Assembly: GCF_039522605.1 (NCBI RefSeq)
Contig: NZ_BAAADS010000010.1
Span: 38,529-102,528, forward strand
Direction: 5' to 3'
DNA: 64,000 nt
Origin: Lentibacillus siamensis
Lineage (GTDB): Bacteria > Bacillota > Bacilli > Bacillales > Amphibacillaceae
Shown here: positions 1-8,643 of the stretch, piece after piece
Position numbering within the stretch: the stretch's first letter is position 1
Layout: the number at the start of each line of letters is the position of its first letter
Notes under the pieces: generated by a model
Seen by the model: the letters and a program-made list of their open reading frames with translations, nothing else
Databases searched by the model: none
What the model was told of the DNA's origin: nothing
Position numbers and translations under genes: made by a program

Positions 1-95
1 ACTTATCCGGTGTTGTTTTTGCCGCCAATAATCCGAACTTTGCAAGAGAATTCGTATCAGCAATTGCCCAACAGCGCTTTTGGGATCGAACATAA
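1..95 (+). CDS. C-terminal end of an unidentified protein (cut by window edge)
   Basis: An open frame enters the window in frame 3 and stops at TAA 93-95. It encodes about 30 residues ending in AQQRFWDRT. The strong terminator at 144-180 suits the end of a gene here. I do not recognise the family. In B. subtilis the neighbours upstream of mecB are ypbG-ypbD, but this tail is too short to match. Another frame is also open to 105, so the frame choice is an inference. Confidence 0.4.
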   Translation, partial: LSGVVFAANNPNFAREFVSAIAQQRFWDRT

Positions 96-143
96 CATAA
101 AATGAAATGGACGGAACAGTAGTTTAAGATGATATAGATGATT

Positions 144-180
144 AAAAACCCGTATCACTATAGTGGGGATACGGGTTTTT
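144..180 (+). terminator. Rho-independent terminator
   Basis: The inverted repeat AAAACCCGTATC / GATACGGGTTTT closes a short loop and ends in a T run. It terminates the gene entering from the left edge. Its A/T flanks make it potentially bidirectional. Confidence 0.85.
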
Positions 181-369
181 ATATTGTGCAAAATCCAGTT
201 ATTTGCATATAATGACGAAGGACTGATTACGTTATGGTTAGGAGGGTTTTATAAAGTTGAGTGGAATAGGTTTACTTTAAAACATAATACTAATATCCTA
301 ATACATAAAATGGTTTGGGTTGGTTTTTACAGAATGGGCATGTATAATTTGCCTGTAAATGTTCAACAA

Positions 370-394
370 TTGCCAAATTGACATATAGTATAAT
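370..394 (+). promoter_or_regulatory. Possible promoter of mecB
   Basis: The gap 96-439 holds the terminator at 144-180 and otherwise no convincing gene. A TATAAT hexamer lies at 389-394, about 45 bases before the mecB start, but no good -35 box sits 17 bases upstream; TTGCCA at 370 is too close. Weak support. Confidence 0.3.
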
Positions 395-439
395 AAATGG
401 GATAAAAGAAACCATTCGGCATATAAAGGGGGATGCTTT

Positions 440-1018
440 ATGCGTATAGAACAAGTGTCCAGCAGTCAATTCACGATTTTTCTTACGTTTGATGACTTAA
501 TCGACCGGGGCTTTACGAAAGAAGACTTGTGGCATGACGTTTCAAGTGTGCGCAGTCTATTCAGCGATATGATGTATGAAGCCAGTACGGAACTGGATTT
601 TGAGCTGGAGGGGATACTGCTTGTACAGGTTCATTTGATGCAGGCACAGGGTATGCATGTCGTTGTTACAAAAAAGAACGAAAATATCAGCTGGGATGAG
701 GATTTTATTGAGATGAAAGTTACCTTGGATGAAAGTAAAGAACTGATTTTTTCATTTGCCGAATTTGAAGACATCATCCAGGTTTCCTCCTATTTAACGA
801 AGCTTAACGTGGATGGTGGCCAGGTATACTATTTTAACAACAGCTATTATATGCTTCTTCATGAAAGCGAACTGACGTATACTGACAAAGAGGATATTAT
901 TGCTGTTATGTCGGAGTTTTCAACTCCGAGTATCATTACATCTTTCCGGCTTAAAGAGTATGGTAAAGCTATAATGTCGGAAAAAGCCGTGCAACGGGTC
1001 GTGAAAGCATTTTTATGA
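440..1018 (+). CDS. mecB: MecA-family adaptor protein (MecB/YpbH type)
   Basis: This is a 192-residue adaptor of the MecA/YpbH family, which delivers substrate proteins to the ClpC-ClpP protease in the cytoplasm. The N-terminus has the family hallmark IFLTFDDLIDRGF, an N-terminal substrate-binding domain spans about residues 1-85, and the acidic linker plus C-terminal ClpC-binding domain follow. The length fits YpbH (MecB, 194 aa) better than MecA (218 aa), and the position directly upstream of gudB is that of ypbH in B. subtilis. The start is supported by the purine-rich AAAGGGGG a few bases upstream. MecB rather than MecA is assigned mainly from synteny and length. Confidence 0.88.
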   Translation: MRIEQVSSSQFTIFLTFDDLIDRGFTKEDLWHDVSSVRSLFSDMMYEASTELDFELEGILLVQVHLMQAQGMHVVVTKKNENISWDEDFIEMKVTLDESKELIFSFAEFEDIIQVSSYLTKLNVDGGQVYYFNNSYYMLLHESELTYTDKEDIIAVMSEFSTPSIITSFRLKEYGKAIMSEKAVQRVVKAFL

Positions 1019-1099
1019 TAAAATGAAGGTAGCCGACATACAGAAATGCAATCGCTTGCAGCGGGTTATAAATTTTGCGGAGAAAATAGATTTATATTA

Positions 1100-1127
1100 T
1101 TGCATATTTAATTTGAAAGTGTATACT
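1100..1127 (+). promoter_or_regulatory. Sigma-A-type promoter of gudB
   Basis: TTGCAT at 1100-1105 and TATACT at 1122-1127 are separated by 16 bases, about 60 bases before the gudB start. No other gene lies between. Confidence 0.65.
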
Positions 1128-1187
1128 AATCTCTGAGTAAAGCTATAATCAAAACAATTATTAATTGACATTCTAGGAGGTAAATTC

Positions 1188-2468
1188 ATGGTAGCCGATA
1201 AAGCAGCAGATTCTACCAAAGAGGAAAATAATAAGATGGATGTGTTAAGTTCAACACGAACTGTTGTTAAGACTGCACTGGAAAAACTGGGTTACCCTGA
1301 TGAAGTATTTGAGTTGTTAAAGGACCCAATCCGTATGATGACAGTAAGAATTCCAGTCAGAATGGATGATGGATCAATCAAAATCTTCACCGGATATCGT
1401 GCGCAGCACAATGATGCAGTTGGACCAACAAAAGGCGGTGTCAGATTTCATCCAAACGTAACAGAAACAGAAGTAAAAGCTTTATCCATATGGATGAGCT
1501 TAAAAGCAGGCATTGTAGATTTGCCATATGGTGGAGGTAAAGGCGGAATTGTATGCGATCCGCGGGAAATGTCATTCCGGGAGCTTGAGGGGATAAGTCG
1601 AGGTTATGTCCGGGCAATCAGTCAGATCGTTGGACCTACAAAAGATATTCCTGCACCAGATGTGTTCACAAACTCGCAAATTATGGCTTGGATGCTTGAT
1701 GAATACAGTCGTATTGATGAATTTAACAATCCAGGATTTATTACCGGTAAGCCAATTGTTCTCGGCGGTTCACACGGAAGAGAATCTGCTACTGCAAAAG
1801 GTGTTACAATTGTTATAAATGAAGCAGCAAAGAAAAGAGGTATTGATGTAAAAGGAGCAAGGGTAGTTGTTCAAGGCTTTGGTAACGCTGGAAGTTTCCT
1901 GGCCAAGTTTTTACACGATGCCGGCGCCAAGATAGTTGGAATTTCCGACGCTTATGGTGGACTCCATGATCCTGATGGACTTGATATAGACTACCTTCTG
2001 GACAGAAGAGACAGCTTTGGTACAGTCACCAAACTGTTTAACGATACCATCACCAATGAGGAATTACTGGAATTGGATTGCGATATTCTAGTTCCGGCGG
2101 CAGTTGAAAATCAAATAACTGAAAAAAATGCTGATCGGATTAAGGCTGATATTGTAGTCGAAGCCGCTAATGGACCGACTACACTGGAAGGAACCAAAAT
2201 ATTAACAGAGCGAGGCATCCTGTTAGTACCCGATGTGTTATCTTCTGCCGGTGGTGTTACAGTATCCTATTTTGAGTGGGTACAAAATAACCAGGGATAT
2301 TATTGGGAAGAAGATGAGATTGAAGAGAAATTGCAATCCATCATGATTAAGGCATTCAATAATATTTACAATACTGCTCAGACCAGGCGGGTAGATATGC
2401 GACTTGCCGCTTATATGATTGGTGTGCGGAAAATGGCCGAAGCAGCCAGATTCCGTGGATGGGTTTAA
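1188..2468 (+). CDS. gudB: NAD-dependent glutamate dehydrogenase
   Basis: Oxidatively deaminates glutamate to 2-oxoglutarate and ammonium in the cytoplasm, opposing GOGAT. The 426-residue protein is nearly collinear with B. subtilis GudB (427 aa). Visible landmarks are GYRAQHN and GPTKGGVRFHP (residues 69-89), the catalytic lysine in PYGGGKGG (K118), PAPDVFT near residue 160, and the Rossmann motif VVQGFGNAG. The stretch EVKALSIW is intact, so the 9-bp duplication that inactivates gudB in B. subtilis 168 is absent and the enzyme should be active. It starts with ATG after AGGAGG (1175-1180), has its own promoter and terminator, and is monocistronic. RocG is the alternative name; the neighbours favour GudB. 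Confidence 0.96.
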   Translation: MVADKAADSTKEENNKMDVLSSTRTVVKTALEKLGYPDEVFELLKDPIRMMTVRIPVRMDDGSIKIFTGYRAQHNDAVGPTKGGVRFHPNVTETEVKALSIWMSLKAGIVDLPYGGGKGGIVCDPREMSFRELEGISRGYVRAISQIVGPTKDIPAPDVFTNSQIMAWMLDEYSRIDEFNNPGFITGKPIVLGGSHGRESATAKGVTIVINEAAKKRGIDVKGARVVVQGFGNAGSFLAKFLHDAGAKIVGISDAYGGLHDPDGLDIDYLLDRRDSFGTVTKLFNDTITNEELLELDCDILVPAAVENQITEKNADRIKADIVVEAANGPTTLEGTKILTERGILLVPDVLSSAGGVTVSYFEWVQNNQGYYWEEDEIEEKLQSIMIKAFNNIYNTAQTRRVDMRLAAYMIGVRKMAEAARFRGWV

Positions 2469-2497
2469 TTATCGATTTCAAAACAGAATAAATGACG

Positions 2498-2537
2498 AAA
2501 AAACTCTTATCATGTATAGTTGGATAGGAGTTTTTTT
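2498..2537 (+). terminator. Terminator of gudB
   Basis: An A run plus CTCTTATC pairs with GATAGGAG (one G-T pair) and a run of seven T follows. Confidence 0.85.
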
Positions 2538-2718
2538 ATTGTAGGAAGTGGTTTGCTTCCGGGAAAATCGAGCAGTGGCAGCGGTTAGAAAACGCCGTTT
2601 GTGACAGATGCTACACTTTTGCCAGGAGTGGAAAATCAGCCTATGAATTTAGAGAAAAAACTTTGAAAGAATACTTATAAATAATTTTATTGATGGGGAT
2701 AAAGGAAGTGCGTAAGAT

Positions 2719-3696
2719 ATGGAAATGGAAAATACGATAATTATCGGTGGCGGTCCATGCGGAATGTCCTGTGCGATTGAACTGCAGAAACATGGGATCA
2801 GACCGTTGATTATTGAAAAGGGAAATATTGTTAATACGATTTATAACTTCCCAACACATCAGACTTTTTTCAGTTCTAGCGAAAAGCTTGAGATTGGGGA
2901 TCTTCCGTTTATTACGGAACTCAAAAAGCCTGTACGAAATCAGGCCTTGGCATATTATCGTGCTGTGGCAGAACGAAAGGATATCCGGCTGAATACGTTT
3001 GAAAAAGTTATGGAAGTTATTAAAAACGGTGAAACGTTTTTGGTTCGGACAGAAAAGTCAGGTAATCAAAAAGCCGAATATTGGGCTAAAAATGTCATTA
3101 TCGCTACAGGCTACTATGATCAGCCCAACCATATGAATATACCCGGTGAAGGTCTTCCAAAAGTGATGCATTACTTTAAGGAGGCACATCCGTTTTTTCA
3201 TAAAAATGTTGTTGTCATCGGAGGGAAAAACTCTGCAGTTGATGCCACACTGGAGTTGCACAAAGCAGGAGCAAACATAACGGTTTTGTATAGAGGGAAC
3301 GATTATTCGAAAAGTATTAAACCGTGGATATTACCGGAGTTCGATTCACTTGTTAGAAAAGGTATTGTTCAGATGGAATTTAATGCCAAAACATTGGAGA
3401 TCATGAACGATCAGGTGGAATACATGGCGAATGGTGAAATCAAAACAATTGCCAATGATTTTGTGTTTGCAATGACAGGGTATAAACCTAATAATGAATT
3501 TATGAAACAAATTGGCATATCTGTTGATAAATTCAGTGGCAAGCCTGCTTTTGATGAAAATACGTATGAAACCAATGTTCCAAATGCATATGTGGCAGGA
3601 GTTGTTGCAGCAGGCTACAACAATAATGAAATCTTTATTGAAAACGGACGGCATCACGGTAAACAAATCGCTGAAGCTATAATAAAGAAGCGTTAA
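2719..3696 (+). CDS. ypdA: Bacillithiol disulfide reductase YpdA (Bdr)
   Basis: A 325-residue FAD/NAD(P)H-dependent oxidoreductase that reduces bacillithiol disulfide to bacillithiol, keeping the thiol redox buffer of Firmicutes reduced. The first dinucleotide motif is GGGPCG at residues 10-15 and includes Cys14, the conserved active cysteine of YpdA. ATGYYDQP at 129-136 and the NADPH motif VVVIGGKNSA at 164-173 follow. The ATG is preceded by AAAGGAAG at 2701-2708. It lies directly downstream of gudB as in B. subtilis, and the bacillithiol synthesis gene bshA is also in this window (37 kb). Confidence 0.92.
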   Translation: MEMENTIIIGGGPCGMSCAIELQKHGIRPLIIEKGNIVNTIYNFPTHQTFFSSSEKLEIGDLPFITELKKPVRNQALAYYRAVAERKDIRLNTFEKVMEVIKNGETFLVRTEKSGNQKAEYWAKNVIIATGYYDQPNHMNIPGEGLPKVMHYFKEAHPFFHKNVVVIGGKNSAVDATLELHKAGANITVLYRGNDYSKSIKPWILPEFDSLVRKGIVQMEFNAKTLEIMNDQVEYMANGEIKTIANDFVFAMTGYKPNNEFMKQIGISVDKFSGKPAFDENTYETNVPNAYVAGVVAAGYNNNEIFIENGRHHGKQIAEAIIKKR

Positions 3697-3728
3697 CCCG
3701 AATTCCTCGCCGGGTAAATAAAAACATT

Positions 3729-3767
3729 ATCCCGTATCATTTTTGACATGGTACGGGATGAATTTTT
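3729..3767 (+). terminator. Terminator of ypdA
   Basis: ATCCCGTATCAT pairs with ATGGTACGGGAT across a short loop and a T run follows. It separates ypdA from the GC-rich repeat island. Confidence 0.85.
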
Positions 3768-3868
3768 TGGGAAAAAGTGTTTAAGTGTCAGGTTCATTTC
3801 ATGAATTTTTGGTCTTTTAAAACAATACAGTAGAACTAAACTGCGCCATAGTATGATGTTCTACCACC

Positions 3869-3984
3869 GCTGCGGAAATACACTTCGCTTTCCGGGGGCG
3901 GCTGCTGAGCCTCTTCGTGCTATCGCACTTCAGTGTCTCACCTATGCCTCAGCTCCCCCAGGAGTCTCCGTGTATTTCCTCCGC
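3869..3984 (-). repeat. GC-rich intergenic repeat element A
   Basis: Read on the minus strand, this 116-bp element begins GCGGAGGAAATACAC and ends GTGTATTTCCGCAGC, so the ends form imperfect terminal inverted repeats. Near the start it carries GACTCCTGGGGGAG, then GGCATAGGTGAGACAC, and near the end CCGGAAAGCGAAG. Element D at 34136-34252 matches it along its whole length with few differences. It could be a mobile palindromic repeat or a structured RNA segment; no protein is encoded. Confidence 0.8.
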
Positions 3985-4050
3985 TATTTTTACGTTTATG
4001 ACTCTTTGCTTATAGAATAACGGTTGATACCACTACACTAGTCCGGGTGA

Positions 4051-4205
4051 GCGGAGGGCGGTGACTCCTGCGGGAACAGCACGAGTCCGAAGACCCCGCA
4101 GAGCGGTTGGAAAAGGAAGGTCGACTAAAACCGGCCTTTGCGGCCAACGTCGATATACCCCTTGCCGGGGCAAGGCCGTGCCCGCGGAAAGCATCCGCCC
4201 GGAGC
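4051..4205 (+). repeat. GC-rich intergenic repeat element B
   Basis: A 155-bp element starting GCGGAGGGCGG and ending CCGCCCGGAGC, thus with rough terminal inverted repeats. It shares the GACTCCTGCGGGAA box with elements A, C and D but has a different interior, including a nested hairpin CCTTGCC / GGCAAGG and a second GCCTTTGCGGCC stem. It looks like a sister family of element A. A small open frame through it is a by-product of the GC content. Confidence 0.7.
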
Positions 4206-4314
4206 GATCCCGGATGGTAGGACGAGAACGGACTAATTATAGCAAATATTCCAGTAATTATGTCGCAGTTTAAGGATTTAATGTCAAGAACAATATAATA
4301 ATTACCGATTGTTG

Positions 4315-5286
4315 TTATTTTTCATTCTCAAACATATTCCTGATGGCATTTTGGTCATTTGTTTTTTCCAGGGCAAGTAATAATTTGATTCGCGCCTTTG
4401 GACCGTTTAGGCCGTTTGTCAAAATAACCCCTTTTTCCTTCAATTGCTTTCCTCCGCCATCGTAAGCATAAGTAGGCTGCACAATTCCCTGGTAACAACG
4501 GGAAACCAGCACAACCGGTATATTGTCTTCTATAAAGTTCAAAATGGGTGTGACGGTGTTTTTGGGGAGATTCCCTTGTCCAAGCCCTTCGATAACAAGA
4601 CCATCAGGTTTACCAGCATATAGTGCTTTAAGTATCTGTTCGTTCATCCCGGCATATGCCTTCAGCAGGAATACATTTTTCGTGATTTGTGAGACCGGGT
4701 GCGAGTACCGTGACAAAATAGTATGATGAAATATAATGGATGATTTCGTGATAATTCCTATTGGTCCGTATTGTGGACTTTGAAAGGTTGCGACATTGCT
4801 TGTTGACGTCTTCGTAACGTTTCCTGCAGTATGAATTTCATCATTCATTACCACAAGAACTCCTTTATCAGAAGCTTCATGATCAACTGCAACCCTTAGT
4901 GAACTGATTAAATTGTAAAGAGCATCAGATCCAATTTCATTTGTTGACCGCATTGCCCCAGTGATAATGACTGGTTTCGTAGTTTTTATTGTCAGATCAA
5001 GAAAATAAGCGGTTTCCTCCAGTGTATCTGTACCATGTGTCACTACAATTCCGTCATAATCTTTACTCATCAGATCAATTTTTTGGGACAACTCATGCAT
5101 ATGTTCCGGTGTAATATGCGGTGACGGAAGTGAAAACGCGATAACTTCATCCACATTTGCATATGACTTAAAGTAATAAGATAAATCGGTCAGTGGATGC
5201 TTGGACGTTGTTGAAACTTTTCCAGTATCTTTATTTTCCAACATCGAAATGGTACCACCTGTATGGATAATTAATATATTTTTCAC
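4315..5286 (-). CDS. ansA: L-asparaginase, type I cytoplasmic
   Basis: Hydrolyses L-asparagine to aspartate and ammonium. With a GTG start at 5286 the protein has 323 residues, close to B. subtilis AnsA. The GTG is preceded by AAGGAGG at the right distance; an ATG further upstream would run into prsW and is rejected. Both catalytic threonine motifs are present, TGGTIS at residues 9-14 (Thr12) and HGTDTLEE at 84-91 (Thr87, Asp88), with TGAMRS near 110. There is no signal peptide, which argues against a secreted type II enzyme. It is divergent from prsW and convergent with ypdA across the repeat island. Confidence 0.93.
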   Translation of the reverse strand: MKNILIIHTGGTISMLENKDTGKVSTTSKHPLTDLSYYFKSYANVDEVIAFSLPSPHITPEHMHELSQKIDLMSKDYDGIVVTHGTDTLEETAYFLDLTIKTTKPVIITGAMRSTNEIGSDALYNLISSLRVAVDHEASDKGVLVVMNDEIHTAGNVTKTSTSNVATFQSPQYGPIGIITKSSIIFHHTILSRYSHPVSQITKNVFLLKAYAGMNEQILKALYAGKPDGLVIEGLGQGNLPKNTVTPILNFIEDNIPVVLVSRCYQGIVQPTYAYDGGGKQLKEKGVILTNGLNGPKARIKLLLALEKTNDQNAIRNMFENEK

Positions 5287-5371
5287 AATAATAACCTCCT
5301 TGCAGCTATTTTCATTCCCAGAACTTAATGGTACGATTAATGAAGCATAAATGGAAGGGGGGGGATACATC

Positions 5372-6022
5372 TTGCTTGCTATTATATCAGCAGGTATTGC
5401 GCCTGTATTTGCGCTGATGTCTTTTTTTTATTTAAAAGATCGTTTTTCAGAGCCATTGACCTTGATAGTCAAAACTTTTATATCAGGTGCGGCACTTGTT
5501 TTTCCAATTATGTTTATTCAATATGCTTTACAGGCAGAGAATTTCAGCGACAGTAATTTTATCCAATCCTTTTTGCTGATTGGCTTTTCTGAAGAGTTTT
5601 TTAAATGGTTTATATTTATTTATGTTATTTATAACCATACTGAATTTGATGCGCACTATGACGGAATTATTTACGCTGTTTCGATAAGCCTTGGATTTGC
5701 TACTGTTGAAAACGTGCTCTACCTTGTTACCAATGGAATAGAATATGCTTTTTCACGAGCACTGTTTCCTGTTTCATCCCATGCCTTATTCGGTGTGATT
5801 ATGGGATATTATTTTGGAAAAGCGAAAGTGAATAAATACTATAAAAAGTGGAATGTAACGCTTGCTTTTGTATTTCCCTTTCTTCTCCACGGAAGCTATA
5901 ATTTCATTCTTAAAACGGTTACCAGTGAATGGCTTGGTCTGCTGGTTCCCTTCATGATTATATTATGGATAGTTTGTCTGAACAGGATGAAAGCTGCCAA
6001 TAATCCAGTTCAAATAGACTAA
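5372..6022 (+). CDS. prsW: Intramembrane protease PrsW
   Basis: Site-1 protease that cleaves the anti-sigma factor RsiW in response to envelope stress, starting release of sigma-W. The best start is TTG at 5372, seven bases after a long G run, giving 216 residues that begin MLAIISAGIAP, aligned with B. subtilis PrsW (218 aa). Several hydrophobic segments span the protein. The glutamic-protease motif EEFFK is at residues 74-78, followed by HYDGIIYAVSISLGFATVEN and conserved histidines in SSHALFGVIMG. In-frame ATG 5351 lies in front of the ribosome binding site and is unlikely. It sits between ansA and sleB, near its B. subtilis position (ypdC). Confidence 0.9.
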   Translation: MLAIISAGIAPVFALMSFFYLKDRFSEPLTLIVKTFISGAALVFPIMFIQYALQAENFSDSNFIQSFLLIGFSEEFFKWFIFIYVIYNHTEFDAHYDGIIYAVSISLGFATVENVLYLVTNGIEYAFSRALFPVSSHALFGVIMGYYFGKAKVNKYYKKWNVTLAFVFPFLLHGSYNFILKTVTSEWLGLLVPFMIILWIVCLNRMKAANNPVQID

Positions 6023-6032
6023 ACTAGATATT

Positions 6033-6070
6033 ATCCCGTGTATTTTCTAAATACATGGGATTTCTATTTT
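6033..6070 (+). terminator. Terminator of prsW
   Basis: A 13-base stem, ATCCCGTGTATTT with AAATACATGGGAT, closes a three-base loop and is followed by a T-rich stretch. Confidence 0.8.
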
Positions 6071-6079
6071 TGGAGTAAA

Positions 6080-6109
6080 TGAATAAAATGTGTGTTTCGT
6101 TTAAAAATA
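6080..6109 (+). promoter_or_regulatory. Candidate sigma-G promoter of sleB-ypeB
   Basis: TGAATA at 6080-6085 matches the sigma-G -35 box. Seventeen bases later AAAAATA is a poor match to CATACTA. sleB is forespore-specific in B. subtilis, so the site is plausible but weak. Confidence 0.4.
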
Positions 6110-6145
6110 GGTACATCATATCTTCTAGCAGCAGGAGGAAATTAC

Positions 6146-6994
6146 ATGACCTATCAAACGAAAAGAATGTCACTATCCATTATTATTATATGTTTCATCG
6201 CCATCGGATTACAAACCACAGCCCCTGTAGGTAAGGTGAACGCCTTCAGTCCACAGGTGATTCAGCATGGTTCAACTGGAGATGATGTCATCGAGCTTCA
6301 GGCAAGACTTCAATATTTGGGATTCTATAATGGAGATATCGATGGAGTATTTGGTTGGGGAACATATTGGGCACTAAGAAATTTCCAATATGAATTTGGT
6401 ATGAAAGTAGACGGGTTAGCCGGACAAGATACCAAAAACAAGCTTATCCAGGAAAGTAAATACGATAAACAATACGTTAAAAGCCAAATACGAAGTGGAA
6501 ATGAGTTTACGTATTATGGAGGCGTTGACAGATCAAAACAATCTGCCCCACAGGGAAATAACGCTCCTAATCAGACAAAAAATCAACCAGGCAATAAGGC
6601 AAGCCCTAAACCTACTGCGGTAAATGTTCCGCAGGGCTATTCACAAAATGATATTAAACTCATGGCAAATGCTGTTCACGGTGAATCCAGGGGGGAGCCT
6701 TACGTTGGTCAGGTGGCTGTTGCGGCAGTTATCCTAAACCGGGTCGAAAGTTCAACATTCCCAAACACTATTTCCGGCGTAATTTTTGAACCAAGGGCAT
6801 TTACTGCAGTTGCGGACGGACAGATTTGGCTGACACCGGATGAAACTTCAAAACAGGCAGTAATGGATGCAATAAACGGCTGGGACCCTTCTGGAGGTGC
6901 GCTATACTATTTCAATCCGAAAACTGCAACATCAGACTGGATATGGTCCCGCCCGCAAATCAAAAAAATTGGCAAACATATATTTTGTAAATAG
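6146..6994 (+). CDS. sleB: Spore cortex-lytic enzyme SleB
   Basis: Lytic transglycosylase that degrades spore cortex peptidoglycan during germination. Starting at ATG 6146 after AGGAGG it has 282 residues. Residues 1-33 form a signal peptide, 36-100 a peptidoglycan-binding domain (HGSTGDDVIELQARLQYLGF region), about 130-160 a Pro/Asn/Gln-rich linker, and 165-282 the cell-wall hydrolase domain with the catalytic glutamate in NAVHGESRGE (E180). ypeB follows 15 bases later, the conserved pair in which YpeB stabilises and localises SleB in the spore. Confidence 0.95.
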   Translation: MTYQTKRMSLSIIIICFIAIGLQTTAPVGKVNAFSPQVIQHGSTGDDVIELQARLQYLGFYNGDIDGVFGWGTYWALRNFQYEFGMKVDGLAGQDTKNKLIQESKYDKQYVKSQIRSGNEFTYYGGVDRSKQSAPQGNNAPNQTKNQPGNKASPKPTAVNVPQGYSQNDIKLMANAVHGESRGEPYVGQVAVAAVILNRVESSTFPNTISGVIFEPRAFTAVADGQIWLTPDETSKQAVMDAINGWDPSGGALYYFNPKTATSDWIWSRPQIKKIGKHIFCK

Positions 6995-7009
6995 AAAGGT
7001 GTGAAAAGC

Positions 7010-8353
7010 ATGATACGTTGGATATTAATTGGTGTTCTAACTGTCGGAATAGCTGCTACAGCATTTTGGGGATATCAAGAGCATCAGGACAAAAATGCGA
7101 TTCTTGTTCAGGCTGAAAATGACTACCAGCGTGCATTTCATGAACTTAGTTATCACATGGATTTGTTGAATGATAAAATCGGAACTGCATTGGCAATGAA
7201 CTCCAAAAAGAGCCTGTCCCCTCAATTGGTGGAAATATGGCGGTTGACTTCTGAGGCAACCTCAGACGTTGGACAACTTCCGCTGGTTCTGATGCCGTTT
7301 AATAAAACGGAAGAATTCCTCTCCGATATCGGTAAATTTACCTATCGAACCGCTGTCAAAGATTCCGGAAAAAAAGCTCTGACAGATAAGGAAATGGGGA
7401 GACTGGAAAAACTTTATAAGCAATCAAGGGATATCAAAAATGAATTAAGAAAGGTACAGAATGTTGTATTGGAAGAAGATTTGCGATGGATGGATGTTGA
7501 ATTAGCGCTTGCTGAAGATGGCGAGCCGACAGATAATACCATTGTGGATGGATTTAAAACAGTTGAAAAAACCGTGGAAGGATTCAGTGAAAGCAATGTA
7601 GATTCACCACTTCCCGGAACTTCATCTCAGGATCACAAGTATCAGTTCCTGAAAGGTGAGAAAATCAGTGAAGAGGAGGCCATAAAACGAAGTAAAAATA
7701 TTTTTAACGTAAAAAACACTGAAAATATCACAGTTACCAAAAGTGGAAAGGGATCCGATATTCCCATTTACAGCATTTCATATCGGAATGGTAATAAAAA
7801 CGCTTATATGGACATGTCACAAAAAGGCGGTCATCCCATTTCCTTACTGGTAAATCGAAAAGTCGAAAAGCAGAAAATCAGCCTGAATGAAGGACTGGAT
7901 AAAGCTAAATCCTATCTGAAAAAACACGGGTTTAGCAAAATGGAAATTTTCCAGAGTAATCAATACGATAACATTGGCGTTTATTCGTTTTTGTATAATC
8001 AAAATGGTGTACGCGTTTATTCTGATGCAGTTGAGGTAAAAGTTGCTCTGGATAATGGTGACCTGCTTGGATTTACCGCCAAAAATTATTTTATGAACCA
8101 CAAGAAGCGAGATATACCTGAGCCCAAGTTATCTGCCAAAGAGGCGAAAGAAAGCGTTAGTCAAGATGTGAAAATAAATGAAAAACATCTGGCGATTATT
8201 GATAATGATCTCGGCAAGGAAGTTTTGACTTACGAATTCCTCGGTGTCCTTGGTAATGAGACATACCGAATCTTTATCAATGCAAAGGATGGAACGGAAG
8301 AAAAGGTTGAAAAACTGGATGGCAAAGAAGTAAATTTCGACGCTGTTTTCTGA
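7010..8353 (+). CDS. ypeB: Germination protein YpeB
   Basis: Partner of SleB, needed for its presence in the dormant spore. The 447-residue protein starts at ATG 7010, placed correctly after GAAAGGTG; GTG 7001 overlaps that site and is less likely. An N-terminal membrane anchor (residues 5-23) is followed by a helical region (AENDYQRAFHEL, MNSKKSLSP, TLMPFNKTEE-like motifs) and C-terminal PepSY-type repeats (GGHPISLLVN, FINAKDGTEEKVEKL). It is collinear with B. subtilis YpeB. The sleB-ypeB operon ends at the terminator at 8390-8430. Confidence 0.95.
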   Translation: MIRWILIGVLTVGIAATAFWGYQEHQDKNAILVQAENDYQRAFHELSYHMDLLNDKIGTALAMNSKKSLSPQLVEIWRLTSEATSDVGQLPLVLMPFNKTEEFLSDIGKFTYRTAVKDSGKKALTDKEMGRLEKLYKQSRDIKNELRKVQNVVLEEDLRWMDVELALAEDGEPTDNTIVDGFKTVEKTVEGFSESNVDSPLPGTSSQDHKYQFLKGEKISEEEAIKRSKNIFNVKNTENITVTKSGKGSDIPIYSISYRNGNKNAYMDMSQKGGHPISLLVNRKVEKQKISLNEGLDKAKSYLKKHGFSKMEIFQSNQYDNIGVYSFLYNQNGVRVYSDAVEVKVALDNGDLLGFTAKNYFMNHKKRDIPEPKLSAKEAKESVSQDVKINEKHLAIIDNDLGKEVLTYEFLGVLGNETYRIFINAKDGTEEKVEKLDGKEVNFDAVF

Positions 8354-8389
8354 AATGAACAACGTGGTACGATGGGATACTTTTTTGAT

Positions 8390-8430
8390 AAAATTCGGGT
8401 GGTGCTTGACACCGCTCGAATTTTCTTTTT
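8390..8430 (+). terminator. Terminator of sleB-ypeB
   Basis: AAAATTCGGGTGGTG pairs with CACCGCTCGAATTTT (15 pairs, two of them wobble) and CTTTTT follows. Bases 8431-8643 up to cmk show no clear gene; the B. subtilis genes ypfA and ypfB, found here, are absent. Confidence 0.85.
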
Positions 8431-8643
8431 GGAGGTATGTAATATATAAACAAATAGACCTTCATTTCATTAATATGTTATTATTTATTGTAGGGTTATG
8501 GAAAGAAAATGGCAGGATTAGGTTTTTTCCATCATCGGCTTTATACATAACTGCGCAACATTTGTATGGTGCTGCCTCGATATTAAGAAGTATGCAAAAA
8601 CTGTATAGGACACAAGGGAAAATGAGAGGAATGAAAGGCATAA

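Larger units (their letters stand above)
3838..4271. repeat. Repeat island 1: two GC-rich palindromic elements back to back
   Basis: The gap between the convergent genes ypdA and ansA holds a GC-rich island bounded by a long-distance inverted repeat, AAACTGCGCCATA at 3838-3850 and TATGTCGCAGTTT at 4259-4271. Inside lie one element in reverse orientation (3869-3984) and one in forward orientation (4051-4205), separated by 66 AT-rich bases. The same plan recurs at 33.88-34.25 kb. No protein gene is credible here. Confidence 0.75.

Noticed and set aside
163..381. 72-codon open frame on the plus strand after the first terminator
   Set aside because: It starts inside the right arm of the terminator, has no ribosome binding site and an unlikely composition.
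1188..2468. Cryptic gudB with the 9-bp duplication
   Set aside because: The region EVKALSIW is intact with no duplicated codons.
4061..4273. 70-codon open frame rich in Arg and Pro
   Set aside because: It runs through repeat element B; the frame is a result of high GC content and repeat sequence.
3781..4310. OLE RNA or another known large RNA
   Set aside because: The island is built of two short palindromic elements repeated elsewhere, and none of the gene context expected for OLE (such as oapA) is present.
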